Source: G963422595 sp963422595
Lineage (GTDB): Bacteria > Pseudomonadota > Gammaproteobacteria > UBA4575
Direction of reading: 5' to 3'
NCBI GenBank assembly: GCA_963422595.1
Contig: OY730298.1
Coordinates: forward strand, 372,001-436,000
Length of the DNA: 64,000 nt
The notes beneath the pieces are model-generated. The model searched no databases, was not told where the DNA came from, and saw only the letters and a program-made list of their open reading frames with translations. The translations under genes and the position numbers were made by a program. Shown here in pieces: positions 8,582 through 17,729 of the stretch (positions are counted from its first letter, which is position 1; every line of letters begins with the position of its first letter).

Positions 8582-9313
8582 TTAATTGGTTACAAATTGT
8601 TGCAGCTTGGCACTGATGATTTCGCCCAGGTTACCTAGGAAGAAGGTGCCCATGTTACTTTGAAAACGCTGCGCGTCGGTGCTGCCTAAAAATAATATGC
8701 CGAGAGGTTGGCGTTTGCGTAACGCTACTGCTACGGCTGAATGAATCGGTTTGTTGTCTGGCGCACGCTTAAATACGTTGCTGATTTGACGCTTGGTGAG
8801 AAACACTACGCCACGCGCATGGCTTGAGAACAGTGCTTGCGTCAGTTTGGATTTCGGCAGGGTGGCCGCTATGCGCTTGCAGTCTTTTAACGTGATGTCC
8901 GGCAATATACCAAACAGGCGAATGCTTACTTTGGTGTCGGGAAAATCTGCATGTAGCAGGTCCCGAATGCTGCTTAACGATACGCCAAAACCGCGGGCAG
9001 CAACCACGCTTAGCATAAAGGTGTGGAGTTTGCTGCTTACTTGCTGATTCTCTTTGGCTACTGCAATAAGCTGGTGCAGCTCGCGCTCCAGTTGTTGGTT
9101 TTTGTTGCGCAATATCCCCACCTGACGCTCTATCAGCGATATGGCTTCGCCAGTTGCATGCGGCACGCTAAGGTCTTCAAGCAGTTCGGGATGCTGCGTA
9201 AAAAAGTCACTGTGAGCACGCAGGTACTGCGCCACGTGTTCATCAGTGAGCTCGGGCGTGGGTGTTGTAATACTGTCGCCAGTTGCGGTGTCTGGTTTGG
9301 TCTGTGTAGTCAT
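8582..9313 (-). CDS. DUF484 family protein, GAF-like
   Basis: A 243-residue member of the DUF484 family, whose genes sit between dapF and xerC in many gammaproteobacteria. The amino part carries VAQYLRAHSDFFTQHPELL, typical of the family, followed by a probable coiled coil (QVGILRNKNQQLERELHQL, about 65-95) and a GAF-like carboxyl half ending in GTFFLGNLGEIISAKL. The biochemical role is not established; the GAF-like fold suggests ligand sensing. Spacing to dapF is 43 bases and the order here is dapF, DUF484, xerC on the minus strand. Confidence 0.88.
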   Translation of the reverse strand: MTTQTKPDTATGDSITTPTPELTDEHVAQYLRAHSDFFTQHPELLEDLSVPHATGEAISLIERQVGILRNKNQQLERELHQLIAVAKENQQVSSKLHTFMLSVVAARGFGVSLSSIRDLLHADFPDTKVSIRLFGILPDITLKDCKRIAATLPKSKLTQALFSSHARGVVFLTKRQISNVFKRAPDNKPIHSAVAVALRKRQPLGILFLGSTDAQRFQSNMGTFFLGNLGEIISAKLQQFVTN

Positions 9314-9356
9314 AGTCAGGCTTTGCTTAAAATTTGAGTGCGGTGGATTTGTATGG

Positions 9357-10187
9357 TCATAGGGTCAGGCTTCCTTCAAAACTTAGTTGCGCAGCACCGG
9401 TCATGAATATCGGCTCACCCGTGCCTTTGCATTCAATCTGTAGTTCCCCACCGGGTAGTTGTACGGTCACGCACGCGCCCAGCTGGCCCCGCGCTTGCCC
9501 TATGGCGACGGCGGCACACGCGCCGCTGCCACAGGCGCGGGTTTCACCTACGCCGCGCTCGAATACCCGCAGGGCGATATGTCGCGTATCCAGTATTTGC
9601 ATAAAACCGACGTTGACGTGGTTAGGAAACATGGTGTGCGTTTCTATGCCGGGGCCTAAGGTGGTAACCGGCGCGTGGTTGATGTCGTCAACCTGTACCA
9701 CGGCATGCGGATTTCCCATGCAGACTACGCCTATTTTAACTTGCTGCCCAGCCACCGCAAGTACTTGGTCTGATACTTCCGCACTGCCGGTAAACGGGAT
9801 TTTCTCCGGCTCAAAGATGGGTATGCCCATGTCAATAGTGACTAAGCCGTCATCCCGAAGGTGGACACGATATATACCACTGATGGTTTTGATTGTGAGC
9901 GGGTCGGTGTCTGCTAAACCATGTAGCGCGAGAAATTTGCCAACACAGCGCGCACCATTTCCACATTGCTCAACTTCTGTTCCATTGGCGTTGTAGATTT
10001 TATAGTTGTAGTCAATGCCCGCGTCGCTGGCGGGTGTTATTACTATAATCTGGTCGCAGCCTATGCCTGTTTTTCGATCCGCAATCCAGCGTAGTTGTTC
10101 GCCGGAAAGGTGTACATTTTGATGCCGGGCATCGAAGATAACGAAATCATTGCCTAATCCGTGCATTTTTGCAAATTGTAGTCGCAT
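9357..10187 (-). CDS. dapF: DapF, diaminopimelate epimerase
   Basis: Interconverts LL- and meso-diaminopimelate for peptidoglycan and lysine synthesis. The 276-residue enzyme is full length. It has KMHGLGNDFVIFD at the start and both catalytic cysteines: C75 in EVEQCGNGARC and C219 in TRACGSGACAAV. It lies downstream of lysA and the methyltransferase gene, with 153 bases before its ATG that hold no convincing gene. LysA consumes its product, so the cluster groups the last two steps of lysine synthesis. Confidence 0.96.
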   Translation of the reverse strand: MRLQFAKMHGLGNDFVIFDARHQNVHLSGEQLRWIADRKTGIGCDQIIVITPASDAGIDYNYKIYNANGTEVEQCGNGARCVGKFLALHGLADTDPLTIKTISGIYRVHLRDDGLVTIDMGIPIFEPEKIPFTGSAEVSDQVLAVAGQQVKIGVVCMGNPHAVVQVDDINHAPVTTLGPGIETHTMFPNHVNVGFMQILDTRHIALRVFERGVGETRACGSGACAAVAIGQARGQLGACVTVQLPGGELQIECKGTGEPIFMTGAAQLSFEGSLTL

Positions 10188-10340
10188 AACGGTTGTGTAG
10201 GGGTGTGTTAAATTTTGTAAACCAGACCGTTGCCAGTACCAGTAGTGGTCTGACTAAATTAACCGTAAAGGGTTTTCCCTGCAAGCCGGCAGTTCGGTGT
10301 ATGACGATGGGTTCGGCGTGGCCTGGGACCACGGCGTGTA

Positions 10341-11003
10341 TCACAGGTGGCCATAAATCAGCATGTGTCTGTCGCTTATCTGTTCGACTCGCAGTCCATT
10401 TAAGCCGGCGACGTTTAACTGGGTGTGTACTTCAGCCGGGTTAAAACTGGCTAGTAGTGAGTTGTAGAAGTCTCGACGGAGTACGTCGGGCTCGTCGCTG
10501 GCGTATCGTTTAACCAGGTCGGCAGCGACTTGCCGCGAGGTCGGTCGGCATAGGTCGGCGATAAAGATTGCGGTGGCGGCTGTCGCGTAGCGACGCACGG
10601 TTGACCATAGGTGTTGGGGGTTGTGCAGGTGGTGTAGCAGGCTGTTTGATATGATAGCGTCATAGTTTTTGTTTGGCAGTTGGCAGTGCGGTAGCCGATG
10701 CAGGTGGAGGGTGATGCGACGTTGTAGGGAGGCACGCTGAATAGTAAGCCGCGCCTGTTGTAACATCGCGGCCGCACCATCAACGGCGTCGATGTTGCAA
10801 TCCGGATATAAACGCGCGAACCGTATGGTGATGTCCGCCGCACCACAACCCAGGTCTGCTACGGTGCGTAAGGCCTGAAGATGTGGAAATACGCGCTGAA
10901 AGTGCCTTACTATGGCACTGTGCGCAGCTTCAAAATCTGCGTTGGCGTAGGCGATCACCTGCGCGCGCTGTTGCATTAGTTCTGCTTCAGGGAGGCGCCG
11001 CAT
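10341..11003 (-). CDS. class I SAM-dependent methyltransferase, substrate unknown
   Basis: A 220-residue Rossmann-fold methyltransferase. Motif I is ADLGCGAADITIRFA (about 49-63), the acidic end of strand 2 is IDAVDG (71-76), and the motif IV region reads NYDAIISNSLLHHLHNP. The carboxyl part (RRDFYNSLLASFNPAEV) resembles small-molecule methyltransferases but I cannot name a substrate. Its start overlaps the lysA stop by 28 bases, implying translational coupling, and dapF follows. The insertion of a methyltransferase between lysA and dapF is not one I know as standard. The sequence contains no signal peptide, so a cytoplasmic role is likely. Confidence 0.8.
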   Translation of the reverse strand: MRRLPEAELMQQRAQVIAYANADFEAAHSAIVRHFQRVFPHLQALRTVADLGCGAADITIRFARLYPDCNIDAVDGAAAMLQQARLTIQRASLQRRITLHLHRLPHCQLPNKNYDAIISNSLLHHLHNPQHLWSTVRRYATAATAIFIADLCRPTSRQVAADLVKRYASDEPDVLRRDFYNSLLASFNPAEVHTQLNVAGLNGLRVEQISDRHMLIYGHL

Positions 11004-12253
11004 GTATCCGGAATTATTTCGTTGGCGACCAGTTGTTCGATGGTTTCACGCCGCCGTATTAACCAGGCTTGTTCCCTGTCTACCAGTACTTCGGCAGCAC
11101 GTACGCGTGAGTTGTAGTTGCTGGCCATTACAAAACCGTAAGCACCCACTGACTGAATGGCCAGCAAACTGCCTCTTTGGATGCACAGGCGGCGATTTTT
11201 TCCTAAAAAATCACTGTTCTCACATACCGGACCAACTACGTCGCAGGTGATTTCATCACTATTGTCATGGGTTTGTACCTGGATTATGTCGTGCCAGGCG
11301 GAATATAAGCACGGACGTGCAAGGTCATTCATGCCAGCATCTACTATGGCAAAGTTTTTTTCGCCGGTGCTTTTAAGGTGCTCTACCCGGGTAAGTAGTA
11401 TGCCCGCTTCACCTGTTATCGCGCGCCCCGGCTCAATTAGTAATTCCAGTTTTCTGCCGCGCATAAACGGCGCGATTACGCGCGCATATTCGACCGGACT
11501 GGGGGCCTGATCACCCGGCATATAGCGAATGCCTAACCCACCCCCTATGTCAACGTGCCGAATGTGTATACCGCTGCCATTCAGGCTGTCAATTAGTTCA
11601 AAGATGCGCTGCAGGCAGATTTGTATCGGCGCCAGGTCTAGCAGCTGTGAACCAATGTGACAGTCAACACCGGTCGCATGCAGGTGGCTGTACCTGGCGA
11701 TTCTGTGGTAGATTTTTAACGCTGATTTAATGTCAATGCCAAATTTGCTTGCCTTCAGACCAGTGGCGATGTACGGATGTGTACTCGGGTCTACGTCTGG
11801 ATTTACGCGCAAAGATACGTTGGCATGTGTGTCCATCTGTTTGGTGATGGCTGCTAGTTGTTCCAGTTCCGCAATTGATTCAATATTGAAACAGTAAATA
11901 CCGGCAATTAACGCGCGTCGTATTTCATCGGCGCGCTTGGCTACGCCTGAAAATACTATTTTGTCGGCGGCACCGCCAGCACGTATAACGCGCTCTAATT
12001 CGCCAATAGAGACGATGTCGAAATTGGCACCAAGTTTGACCAGTATGTTTAATATCGCCAGATTGGAGTTGGCTTTGACGGCATAGCATATACGCGTCGG
12101 CCAGGCTTGTAATGCCCGGGCAAAAGCCTGATAGTTGTGTGTAATCGCGGCTGTGGAGTAGACGTAGCAGGGGGTGCCATAGGCATCGGCAAGTTCCATT
12201 AGGTTGACGTCTTCTGCAAATAGCAGGCGGTCGCGGTAGTGAAACGGCTGCAT
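10976..12253 (-). CDS. lysA: LysA, diaminopimelate decarboxylase
   Basis: PLP enzyme making L-lysine from meso-diaminopimelate. The 425-residue product has the fold III alanine-racemase-like barrel with the PLP lysine K60 in ICYAVKANSN, the glycine-rich phosphate loop HVDIGGGLGIRY, LLIEPGRAI, and the substrate motif GPVCENSDFLG with the partner-subunit cysteine. It ends KQN at 10976. It is preceded by the small lptM-like gene (73-base gap) and followed by an overlapping methyltransferase gene and dapF. Confidence 0.96.
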   Translation of the reverse strand: MQPFHYRDRLLFAEDVNLMELADAYGTPCYVYSTAAITHNYQAFARALQAWPTRICYAVKANSNLAILNILVKLGANFDIVSIGELERVIRAGGAADKIVFSGVAKRADEIRRALIAGIYCFNIESIAELEQLAAITKQMDTHANVSLRVNPDVDPSTHPYIATGLKASKFGIDIKSALKIYHRIARYSHLHATGVDCHIGSQLLDLAPIQICLQRIFELIDSLNGSGIHIRHVDIGGGLGIRYMPGDQAPSPVEYARVIAPFMRGRKLELLIEPGRAITGEAGILLTRVEHLKSTGEKNFAIVDAGMNDLARPCLYSAWHDIIQVQTHDNSDEITCDVVGPVCENSDFLGKNRRLCIQRGSLLAIQSVGAYGFVMASNYNSRVRAAEVLVDREQAWLIRRRETIEQLVANEIIPDTCGASLKQN

Positions 12254-12326
12254 GGTGGATGAGATGATAAATTAGGGCGCCGCGCGCACTAACCGGGCTA
12301 TAATAATTGGTGTTTGATGCCTGAAT

Positions 12327-12464
12327 TTAATTTTCGGATTGTTGCTGAGTCTGTTGCTGAGGATCGGCTTCTGGTAAGTATAGGTCGCCAGTTTGCCCAC
12401 AGCTGGTGATCATTATAATAATAAAAATTACTAAAGCAGGACTGTATGATTTGAGTTGCGACAT
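12327..12464 (-). CDS. lptM: LptM-like small lipoprotein
   Basis: A 45-residue lipoprotein read from ATG 12462-12464 to TAA 12327-12329. It has a lysine-bearing amino end, a hydrophobic stretch and a lipobox ITSC with C22, followed by GQTGDLYLP, which matches the CGxxGxLYxP signature of LptM (YifL), the factor that helps LptD/E mature for LPS export. The tail is a polar glutamine-rich stretch. E. coli LptM is 67 residues and its gene also lies just upstream of dapF; here lysA and a methyltransferase gene come between. A longer open frame over the same bases (12298-12507) has no such features and is a shadow. Confidence 0.85.
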   Translation of the reverse strand: MSQLKSYSPALVIFIIIMITSCGQTGDLYLPEADPQQQTQQQSEN

Positions 12465-12508
12465 GGTATGTACTCGTTTTGTTGCGCAGCTCTATTGTAT
12501 AGGGCATT

Positions 12509-13195
12509 TTGTTAACAGGAAACCTCTGTAACCTGACATTGTCTGTTATCCAGATTGATACTCAAGCCGACCCGGATTGTGCCATCGTCTGGCTACATGG
12601 GCTGGGGGCAAGTGGCGATGATGTTGCACCAGTGGTTGAGCAGCTGGATTTGCCTGCGTCAATGCGCGTGCGCTTTATATTTCCACATGCGCCAGTGCGG
12701 GCGGTTAGCCTGAATAATGGAATGCGTATGCCAGCCTGGTATGACATTTATGGACTGGATATGGATAGCCGGGAAGACCGTGAGGGGATTGTGCAAGCTA
12801 CGACTGCAATCAACGCGCTGGTCAGGAAGCAGGTGGACGCGGGTATGCAACCCCACCGCGTGGCGTTGGCGGGCTTTTCACAGGGCGGCGCATTGGCCCT
12901 TTACGCAGGGCTGCATTGTCCACACCGACTCGCCGGCGTGTTGGTGTTGTCCGGCTATTTGCCCTTGCACCGTGAGCGCGTCCAGGCCGCTGCGAATACG
13001 CGCCCGTCTGTGCCAGTATTTATGGCGCACGGGAGGTACGATGATGTGGTGCCGATTGCCTGCGCGCATCTGGCATGTGAGCTGCTGACTCAACAGGGCC
13101 TGGAGATTACCTGGCGGGAATACCCTTGCGCGCATACGATGTGCGCGGAAGAGATCGCGGATATACGTGCCTGGTTGCTGACTCGCTGGCAATGA
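12509..13195 (+). CDS. alpha/beta hydrolase, carboxylesterase/phospholipase family
   Basis: A 228-residue serine hydrolase of the abhydrolase_2 type (carboxylesterase EstB / acyl-protein thioesterase-like). The HG oxyanion region is VWLHGLGASGDD (28-38), the nucleophile S124 lies in AGFSQGGA, the acid is D178 in HGRYDDVVP and the histidine H209 in YPCAHTMC. Pseudomonas homologues lie in similar settings. The start appears to be TTG at 12509-12511 with AGGG just upstream; TTG at 12539 is an alternative, since no ATG occurs before residue 52. It is divergent from lptM with 44 bases between, and convergent with argH. Confidence 0.85.
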   Translation: MLTGNLCNLTLSVIQIDTQADPDCAIVWLHGLGASGDDVAPVVEQLDLPASMRVRFIFPHAPVRAVSLNNGMRMPAWYDIYGLDMDSREDREGIVQATTAINALVRKQVDAGMQPHRVALAGFSQGGALALYAGLHCPHRLAGVLVLSGYLPLHRERVQAAANTRPSVPVFMAHGRYDDVVPIACAHLACELLTQQGLEITWREYPCAHTMCAEEIADIRAWLLTRWQ

Positions 13196-13197
13196 TT

Positions 13198-14604
13198 TTA
13201 GCCGGATGCAATCTTAAAATTCTGTAGCCGTTGCCGCGCAAGTTTAAGCTGCGCCGTAACTTGCCTGGGCGAGGTGCCTCCATAGGTGTCCTTTGAAGCT
13301 ACTGAACCATGTAAGGAGATAACTGTGAATACGTCTGCCGTGATCGAGGCACTGAATTTTTGCAGTTCGTGCAGGCTGAGTTGTTCAAGCTGTTTGTGTT
13401 GAGAGATTGCGTATTGCACTGCCTGACCAACCGCTGCATGCGCGTCCCGAAATGGTACTTTTTTGCGCACCAGGTAGTCGGCCAGGTCGGTGGCCGTGGC
13501 ATAGCCCTGTTGAGCGGCCTGACGTAGCCGCTCACGGTTTACTTTTATGTGTGGCAGTATTTTGCCCAGTATTATGATGCAGTCCTGTACGGTGTCTACG
13601 GTGTCAAATAACGGTTCTTTGTCTTCTTGATTGTCTTTGTTGTACGCTAGTGGCTGGCTTTTCATTAACGTTAGTAGCGCTAACAGGTTGGCGTATATGC
13701 GCGCACTTTTGCCACGTATGAGTTCTGGCACGTCGGGGTTCTTTTTTTGGGGCATGATCGATGAACCAGTGCAGAAACGATCCGGTAATTCGATAAAGTC
13801 GAATTGCGCGGAAACCCATAATATGATCTCTTCTGCAACGCGCGACAGGTGCGTAAATAAGATTGCGCTGAACGCGCAAAATTCGATGGCAAAATCTCTG
13901 TCGCTTACCGCGTCTATACTGTTGTGGCAAAGGTCGGTGAATTGTAGCTGCCGGGCGGTGTATGTACGATCCAGGGCGAAGCTGCTGCCGGCCAGCGCGG
14001 CCGCACCCAAAGGCAGGGAGTTTACGCCGGCGCGACATTGCTTTAGGCGTACCCGATCGCGATAGAACATTTCAAACCAGGCCAGTACGTGATGCCCAAA
14101 GGTGATTACCTGAGCCGTCTGTAAATGCGTAAAACCCGGCATGACGGTGTCTACCTCTTGTTCAGCAAGCGTCAGGATCGCCAGCTGTAGTTTTTCAAGT
14201 TGCCGCTCAATGCCGTCAATGGCGTCACGCAGGTATAAACGCATGTCTGTGGCCACCTGGTCGTTGCGTGAACGCCCGGTGTGCAAACGCTTGCCCGCGT
14301 CCCCGACTAATTCAGTAAGACGCGCCTCGATGTTCATGTGTACGTCTTCCAGGCCAGTATCCCAATGAAAGGACCCGGCTTCAATCTCTGCCTGAATCTT
14401 TTCCAGGGCCTTGAGTAATTCGTCACAGTCTTTGTTATTAAGTACGCCAATACGCGCGAGCATTTGAGCATGTGCTTTGGAGCTAAGAATGTCTTGCTTG
14501 TATAGCCGTTTGTCAAACCCTACGGAGGCACTAAATTTTTCGACGTGCGGATCCGTGGCTTCCTTAAATCGGCCACCCCAAATTTTTGAGTTTTGATCTT
14601 TCAT
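13198..14604 (-). CDS. argH: ArgH, argininosuccinate lyase
   Basis: Last step of arginine synthesis: argininosuccinate to arginine and fumarate. The 468-residue product is full length. It shows WGGRFKEATDPHVEKFSASV at the start, DVHMNIEARLTE, the HTGRSRNDQVATDMRLY segment, TVMPGFTHLQTAQ with the catalytic histidine, and the fumarase-superfamily signature GSSIMPQKKNPD. The gene is divergent from hemC across 214 bases, an arrangement also seen in Pseudomonas. Confidence 0.97.
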   Translation of the reverse strand: MKDQNSKIWGGRFKEATDPHVEKFSASVGFDKRLYKQDILSSKAHAQMLARIGVLNNKDCDELLKALEKIQAEIEAGSFHWDTGLEDVHMNIEARLTELVGDAGKRLHTGRSRNDQVATDMRLYLRDAIDGIERQLEKLQLAILTLAEQEVDTVMPGFTHLQTAQVITFGHHVLAWFEMFYRDRVRLKQCRAGVNSLPLGAAALAGSSFALDRTYTARQLQFTDLCHNSIDAVSDRDFAIEFCAFSAILFTHLSRVAEEIILWVSAQFDFIELPDRFCTGSSIMPQKKNPDVPELIRGKSARIYANLLALLTLMKSQPLAYNKDNQEDKEPLFDTVDTVQDCIIILGKILPHIKVNRERLRQAAQQGYATATDLADYLVRKKVPFRDAHAAVGQAVQYAISQHKQLEQLSLHELQKFSASITADVFTVISLHGSVASKDTYGGTSPRQVTAQLKLARQRLQNFKIASG

Positions 14605-14818
14605 CGGGTTAATTTACCGGGATAAGGCGTGAGTATAACATCCACCTTACCGAGCTTGCTTGTACACGCCCTTATATACGCCGGCGGTAGTGCGTTTCAT
14701 CGTGACCAGTAATGTCTGGCCTGTGTCTAAAGCACGTCAAACCCGTCTTAACTCCCTGTCTGTAGCTAAAATGGGTTACTCTTGGGTGTGTCGCCAGGAA
14801 ACTAATATATAACATTTT

Positions 14819-15733
14819 GTGCGTATAAAAATTGCCACTCGTAGTAGCGCGCTTGCCTTACGACAAGCAGAAGAGGTGTCGCGCCTGTTGCGCGCAGTAC
14901 ACGATGATTTGTCGATTGAGCTGGTCAAAATGACTACGTCGGGGGATCGCTTACTACAGGAATCTCTGGCGTCCAAGGGCGGTAAAGGTTTGTTTGTGAA
15001 AGAGTTGGAACGTGGGCTGTTGGAACATAAAGCTGATATTGCGGTGCATTCAATGAAGGATCTGCCGGTGGAGTTGCCAGCCAGCTTGCATCTTCCGGTA
15101 ATGCTGGCACGTGAGCATCCAGGTGATGCGTTGGTTTCAAATTATTACGACTCTCTGGACTCGCTGCCGGAACGTGCAGTGGTCGGTACTTCAAGCTCGC
15201 GGCGCGCATGCCAGATTAAGGCGGCTTATCCACACTTGCACTTGCAACCACTACGCGGCAATGTCAATACCCGACTCGCAAAGCTGGATGATGAGCAATA
15301 TGACGCTGTTGTCCTTGCGGTTGCCGGACTTAGACGCTTGGGCCTTACCAAGCGCGTGCGCTCTTGTTTAACCGTCGAAGAGTCTTTACCCGCAATTGGA
15401 CAAGGCGCGATTGGTATTGAATGCAGGAAACATGACGATGTCATAGAGCCTGTCATTGCACCATTAAATCATGCTGAAACACATCTATGCGTGACCACGG
15501 AACGTGTGGTAAGCCAAACCCTGCAAGGCGGCTGTCAGTTACCAATTGCCGCTTTCGCGGAGTTGCACGACGATTGTTTGCGGTTGCGCGCGCTGGTCGG
15601 TTGCCCGGACGGTAGCAGGATTTGTCGTAGTGAGATGTTTGGTTCAAGAGAAAATCCCATACAGCTCGGTGAACGGGTGGCAATGGAATTACACGCGCAA
15701 GGCGCAGATGAAATTCTGCGGGCGCTATTGTAA
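14819..15733 (+). CDS. hemC: HemC, porphobilinogen deaminase
   Basis: Joins four porphobilinogens into hydroxymethylbilane. The 304-residue enzyme starts at GTG 14819 with RIKIATRSSALALRQAE, has the HSMKDLP loop, GTSSSRRACQI, LRGNVNTRLAKLD, and the dipyrromethane cofactor cysteine C239 in LQGGCQLP. It leads a plus-strand run hemC-hemD-hemX-hemY. A gap of 47 bases separates it from hemD. A TAATATATAAC stretch just before the start may contain the -10 element, but no good -35 match is present. Confidence 0.96.
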   Translation: MRIKIATRSSALALRQAEEVSRLLRAVHDDLSIELVKMTTSGDRLLQESLASKGGKGLFVKELERGLLEHKADIAVHSMKDLPVELPASLHLPVMLAREHPGDALVSNYYDSLDSLPERAVVGTSSSRRACQIKAAYPHLHLQPLRGNVNTRLAKLDDEQYDAVVLAVAGLRRLGLTKRVRSCLTVEESLPAIGQGAIGIECRKHDDVIEPVIAPLNHAETHLCVTTERVVSQTLQGGCQLPIAAFAELHDDCLRLRALVGCPDGSRICRSEMFGSRENPIQLGERVAMELHAQGADEILRALL

Positions 15734-15780
15734 TGATGTGATTATGGTGTTGATTTTTCAGTTGCTTTGCTGTTTGGTCA

Positions 15781-16593
15781 ATGCGCGCTAGTGCGCCACT
15801 TATGGGTAGGACGGTGGTCGTTACGCGGCCGCTGGCGCAGGCCGGGAGTATATGCGAGTCGCTTGAGCGTATGCAGGCAAAGGTGGTGCACTTTCCTACG
15901 ATAAGGATAACGGCAGTAAAAAATATCGCATCTGCAAAAAAAATTCTGCGCCAGCTGGAGGCTTACGATATGGTGATTTTCATCAGCACAAACGCCGTGC
16001 ATTATGCCGTGAAGGTGGCGCAAGAACTTGGATTGAGCTTTCAACACAAACGCCTGGCCGCCATAGGCCTGGCGACCAGGACAACATTAGAAAACTATGG
16101 ATTTGAAGTAAGTATAACCGCGGCGACCAGGTTTACCAGCGAGGCTTTGTTGGCGCATGCGCGGTTACAGCAGCTCGCCGGACAAAAAATTCTTATTGTT
16201 CGCGGTAGCGGTGGACGGGAGCATTTACGTCAGGAATTGCAGTCGCGCGGCGCGCAAGTGGACTACGCGGAGGTCTATCAGCGACAACTCCCGACACCCC
16301 GCAACACAACAGATCTCTGTACGTTGCCTGAACAGGATGCCGCTGTTTTGATTCATAGCGCGGAATCTGTACAAAATTTATGCTCACTATGTAGTATAAA
16401 TGAACGACAATGGTTGACGCATGTAACGCTTATTGTCGGCAGTGAACGCATAGCGGAAGCAGCAAGTTCAGTTGGGTGCGTAAAAAACCTTATAATAGCT
16501 GAAAATTCCAGTGATGAGGCTATGTTAAACGCCGTTAGTGTCTGGGCTCAGGAAACGGGTAGTCCAGGAAATAGCGAGGAAGATAATCTGTAA
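15781..16593 (+). CDS. hemD: HemD, uroporphyrinogen-III synthase
   Basis: Cyclises hydroxymethylbilane to uroporphyrinogen III with ring D inversion. The 270-residue product shows GRTVVVTRPLAQA at the start, FPTIRI, the ISTNAVHYAV segment, AIGLATRTTLENYG and ILIVRGSGGREHLRQELQ, in the order expected for the poorly conserved two-domain HemD fold. Its stop overlaps the hemX start as TAATG, so the two are translationally coupled. Confidence 0.92.
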   Translation: MRASAPLMGRTVVVTRPLAQAGSICESLERMQAKVVHFPTIRITAVKNIASAKKILRQLEAYDMVIFISTNAVHYAVKVAQELGLSFQHKRLAAIGLATRTTLENYGFEVSITAATRFTSEALLAHARLQQLAGQKILIVRGSGGREHLRQELQSRGAQVDYAEVYQRQLPTPRNTTDLCTLPEQDAAVLIHSAESVQNLCSLCSINERQWLTHVTLIVGSERIAEAASSVGCVKNLIIAENSSDEAMLNAVSVWAQETGSPGNSEEDNL

Positions 16594-17729
16594 TGTCTGA
16601 CGATAAGAACGATCAAAATAAACGGCCTCTCCCAGCACAGACTGAAACGCCTGAGGATAAAAATCCTCAAAATAAGCAGTCTCTTCCGGCACCAGCCGAT
16701 AATAAGGCTGGTAGAAACTATGTTTTCATCGCGCTGATTATTTTGCTCCCGACGCTGTTGTTGGCCGCCACCGGGGGACTGGGTTATTACGTGTGGCTGG
16801 AATTGAATAAACGCCTTGATCAGGCTGCCGCGGAGCGCCAACTCATGGCGCAAAATATCGCCGCTGTAGACGCAAATGAAAGCTTGCAGAACTTTGAAAA
16901 ATATTTGCAGGAGAATGTTGCGACTATCAATCAGCACTTGATCAGGTTATCTGAGCAAATAAAAGAACAGGCGGATTTGCAGGAACAAAGCACCGGCTCC
17001 ACACAGGAAATTATCGCGTATGTGAATCGAGACCAGTCAGGCTGGAGGTTAAAAGAGGTTGAGCATATTCTACGCATGGCTAATCACCGCTTGCACGTCG
17101 AACGTGACGTTGCCGGTGCCGTTACCGCATTGAACATGGCCAGCTCCCGTTTGCGGGAATTCAGCGATCAGCGTCTGTTACCTGTGCGTGAATCCATTTT
17201 CAAACAAGTAGAAACGTTAAAAAACTTTCTTCCCCCGGACTGGGTAAGTATTGATCTGCGTTTAGACAGGGTGCTTGCTGAACTTAAACGAGACCTCACC
17301 CAAGAGCTTGAACAAAAAGATGATAACGTCCGGGAGGGACGCAACCACGCCGATAATAACGAGAAGTTATCCGCCTGGAGAAAATTTGTGGACTATATAA
17401 AAACCTCTGTGAGTGGTTCTATTAAAATTACTCGTGGAGGACCAAAAGCCCTTGTCAGTCAACCAGAGAAACAACGCGCATATGAGTTCTTGCACCTGAA
17501 ACTACTCAGTACTAGATATGCAGTCGCCAGACGTGATGATGAAAGCTATCATCGTGAACTCGGGGCCGCGCTTACGTGGCTTGAGAATACCGGTTCGCTT
17601 AGTAACAGCAGTCAGTTGATGCGTGAAATTCAGGCACTGGATGCTATTGATCTCAAGCCTGCATTGCCGGACATTAGCGCGCCAAACAGATTGTTGGCAG
17701 ATACCATAGAAATTATTGAGCATGGCTAG
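16593..17729 (+). CDS. hemX: HemX-like membrane protein
   Basis: Inner-membrane protein encoded beside hemD and hemY. The 378-residue product has a charged, proline-rich amino end, one transmembrane helix (about 43-65, NYVFIALIILLPTLLLAA), then a long periplasmic part with predicted coiled coil and the family segment GWRLKEVEHILRMANHRLHVE. E. coli HemX was annotated as a uroporphyrinogen methyltransferase but the sequence lacks a SAM-binding fold, so the enzymatic label should not be carried over. It is directly followed by hemY with no gap. Confidence 0.87.
   Translation: MSDDKNDQNKRPLPAQTETPEDKNPQNKQSLPAPADNKAGRNYVFIALIILLPTLLLAATGGLGYYVWLELNKRLDQAAAERQLMAQNIAAVDANESLQNFEKYLQENVATINQHLIRLSEQIKEQADLQEQSTGSTQEIIAYVNRDQSGWRLKEVEHILRMANHRLHVERDVAGAVTALNMASSRLREFSDQRLLPVRESIFKQVETLKNFLPPDWVSIDLRLDRVLAELKRDLTQELEQKDDNVREGRNHADNNEKLSAWRKFVDYIKTSVSGSIKITRGGPKALVSQPEKQRAYEFLHLKLLSTRYAVARRDDESYHRELGAALTWLENTGSLSNSSQLMREIQALDAIDLKPALPDISAPNRLLADTIEIIEHG

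Noticed and set aside
10147..10344. 65-codon open frame overlapping dapF
   Set aside because: It lies mostly inside dapF or its leader in another frame and shows no domain, signal or motif.
12298..12507. 69-codon open frame on the minus strand
   Set aside because: It shares bases with the LptM-like gene in another frame and has no family features, while the LptM-like frame has a lipobox and signature.
16593..17729. Uroporphyrinogen methyltransferase activity for HemX
   Set aside because: No SAM-binding motif is present; the old name for this family is misleading.
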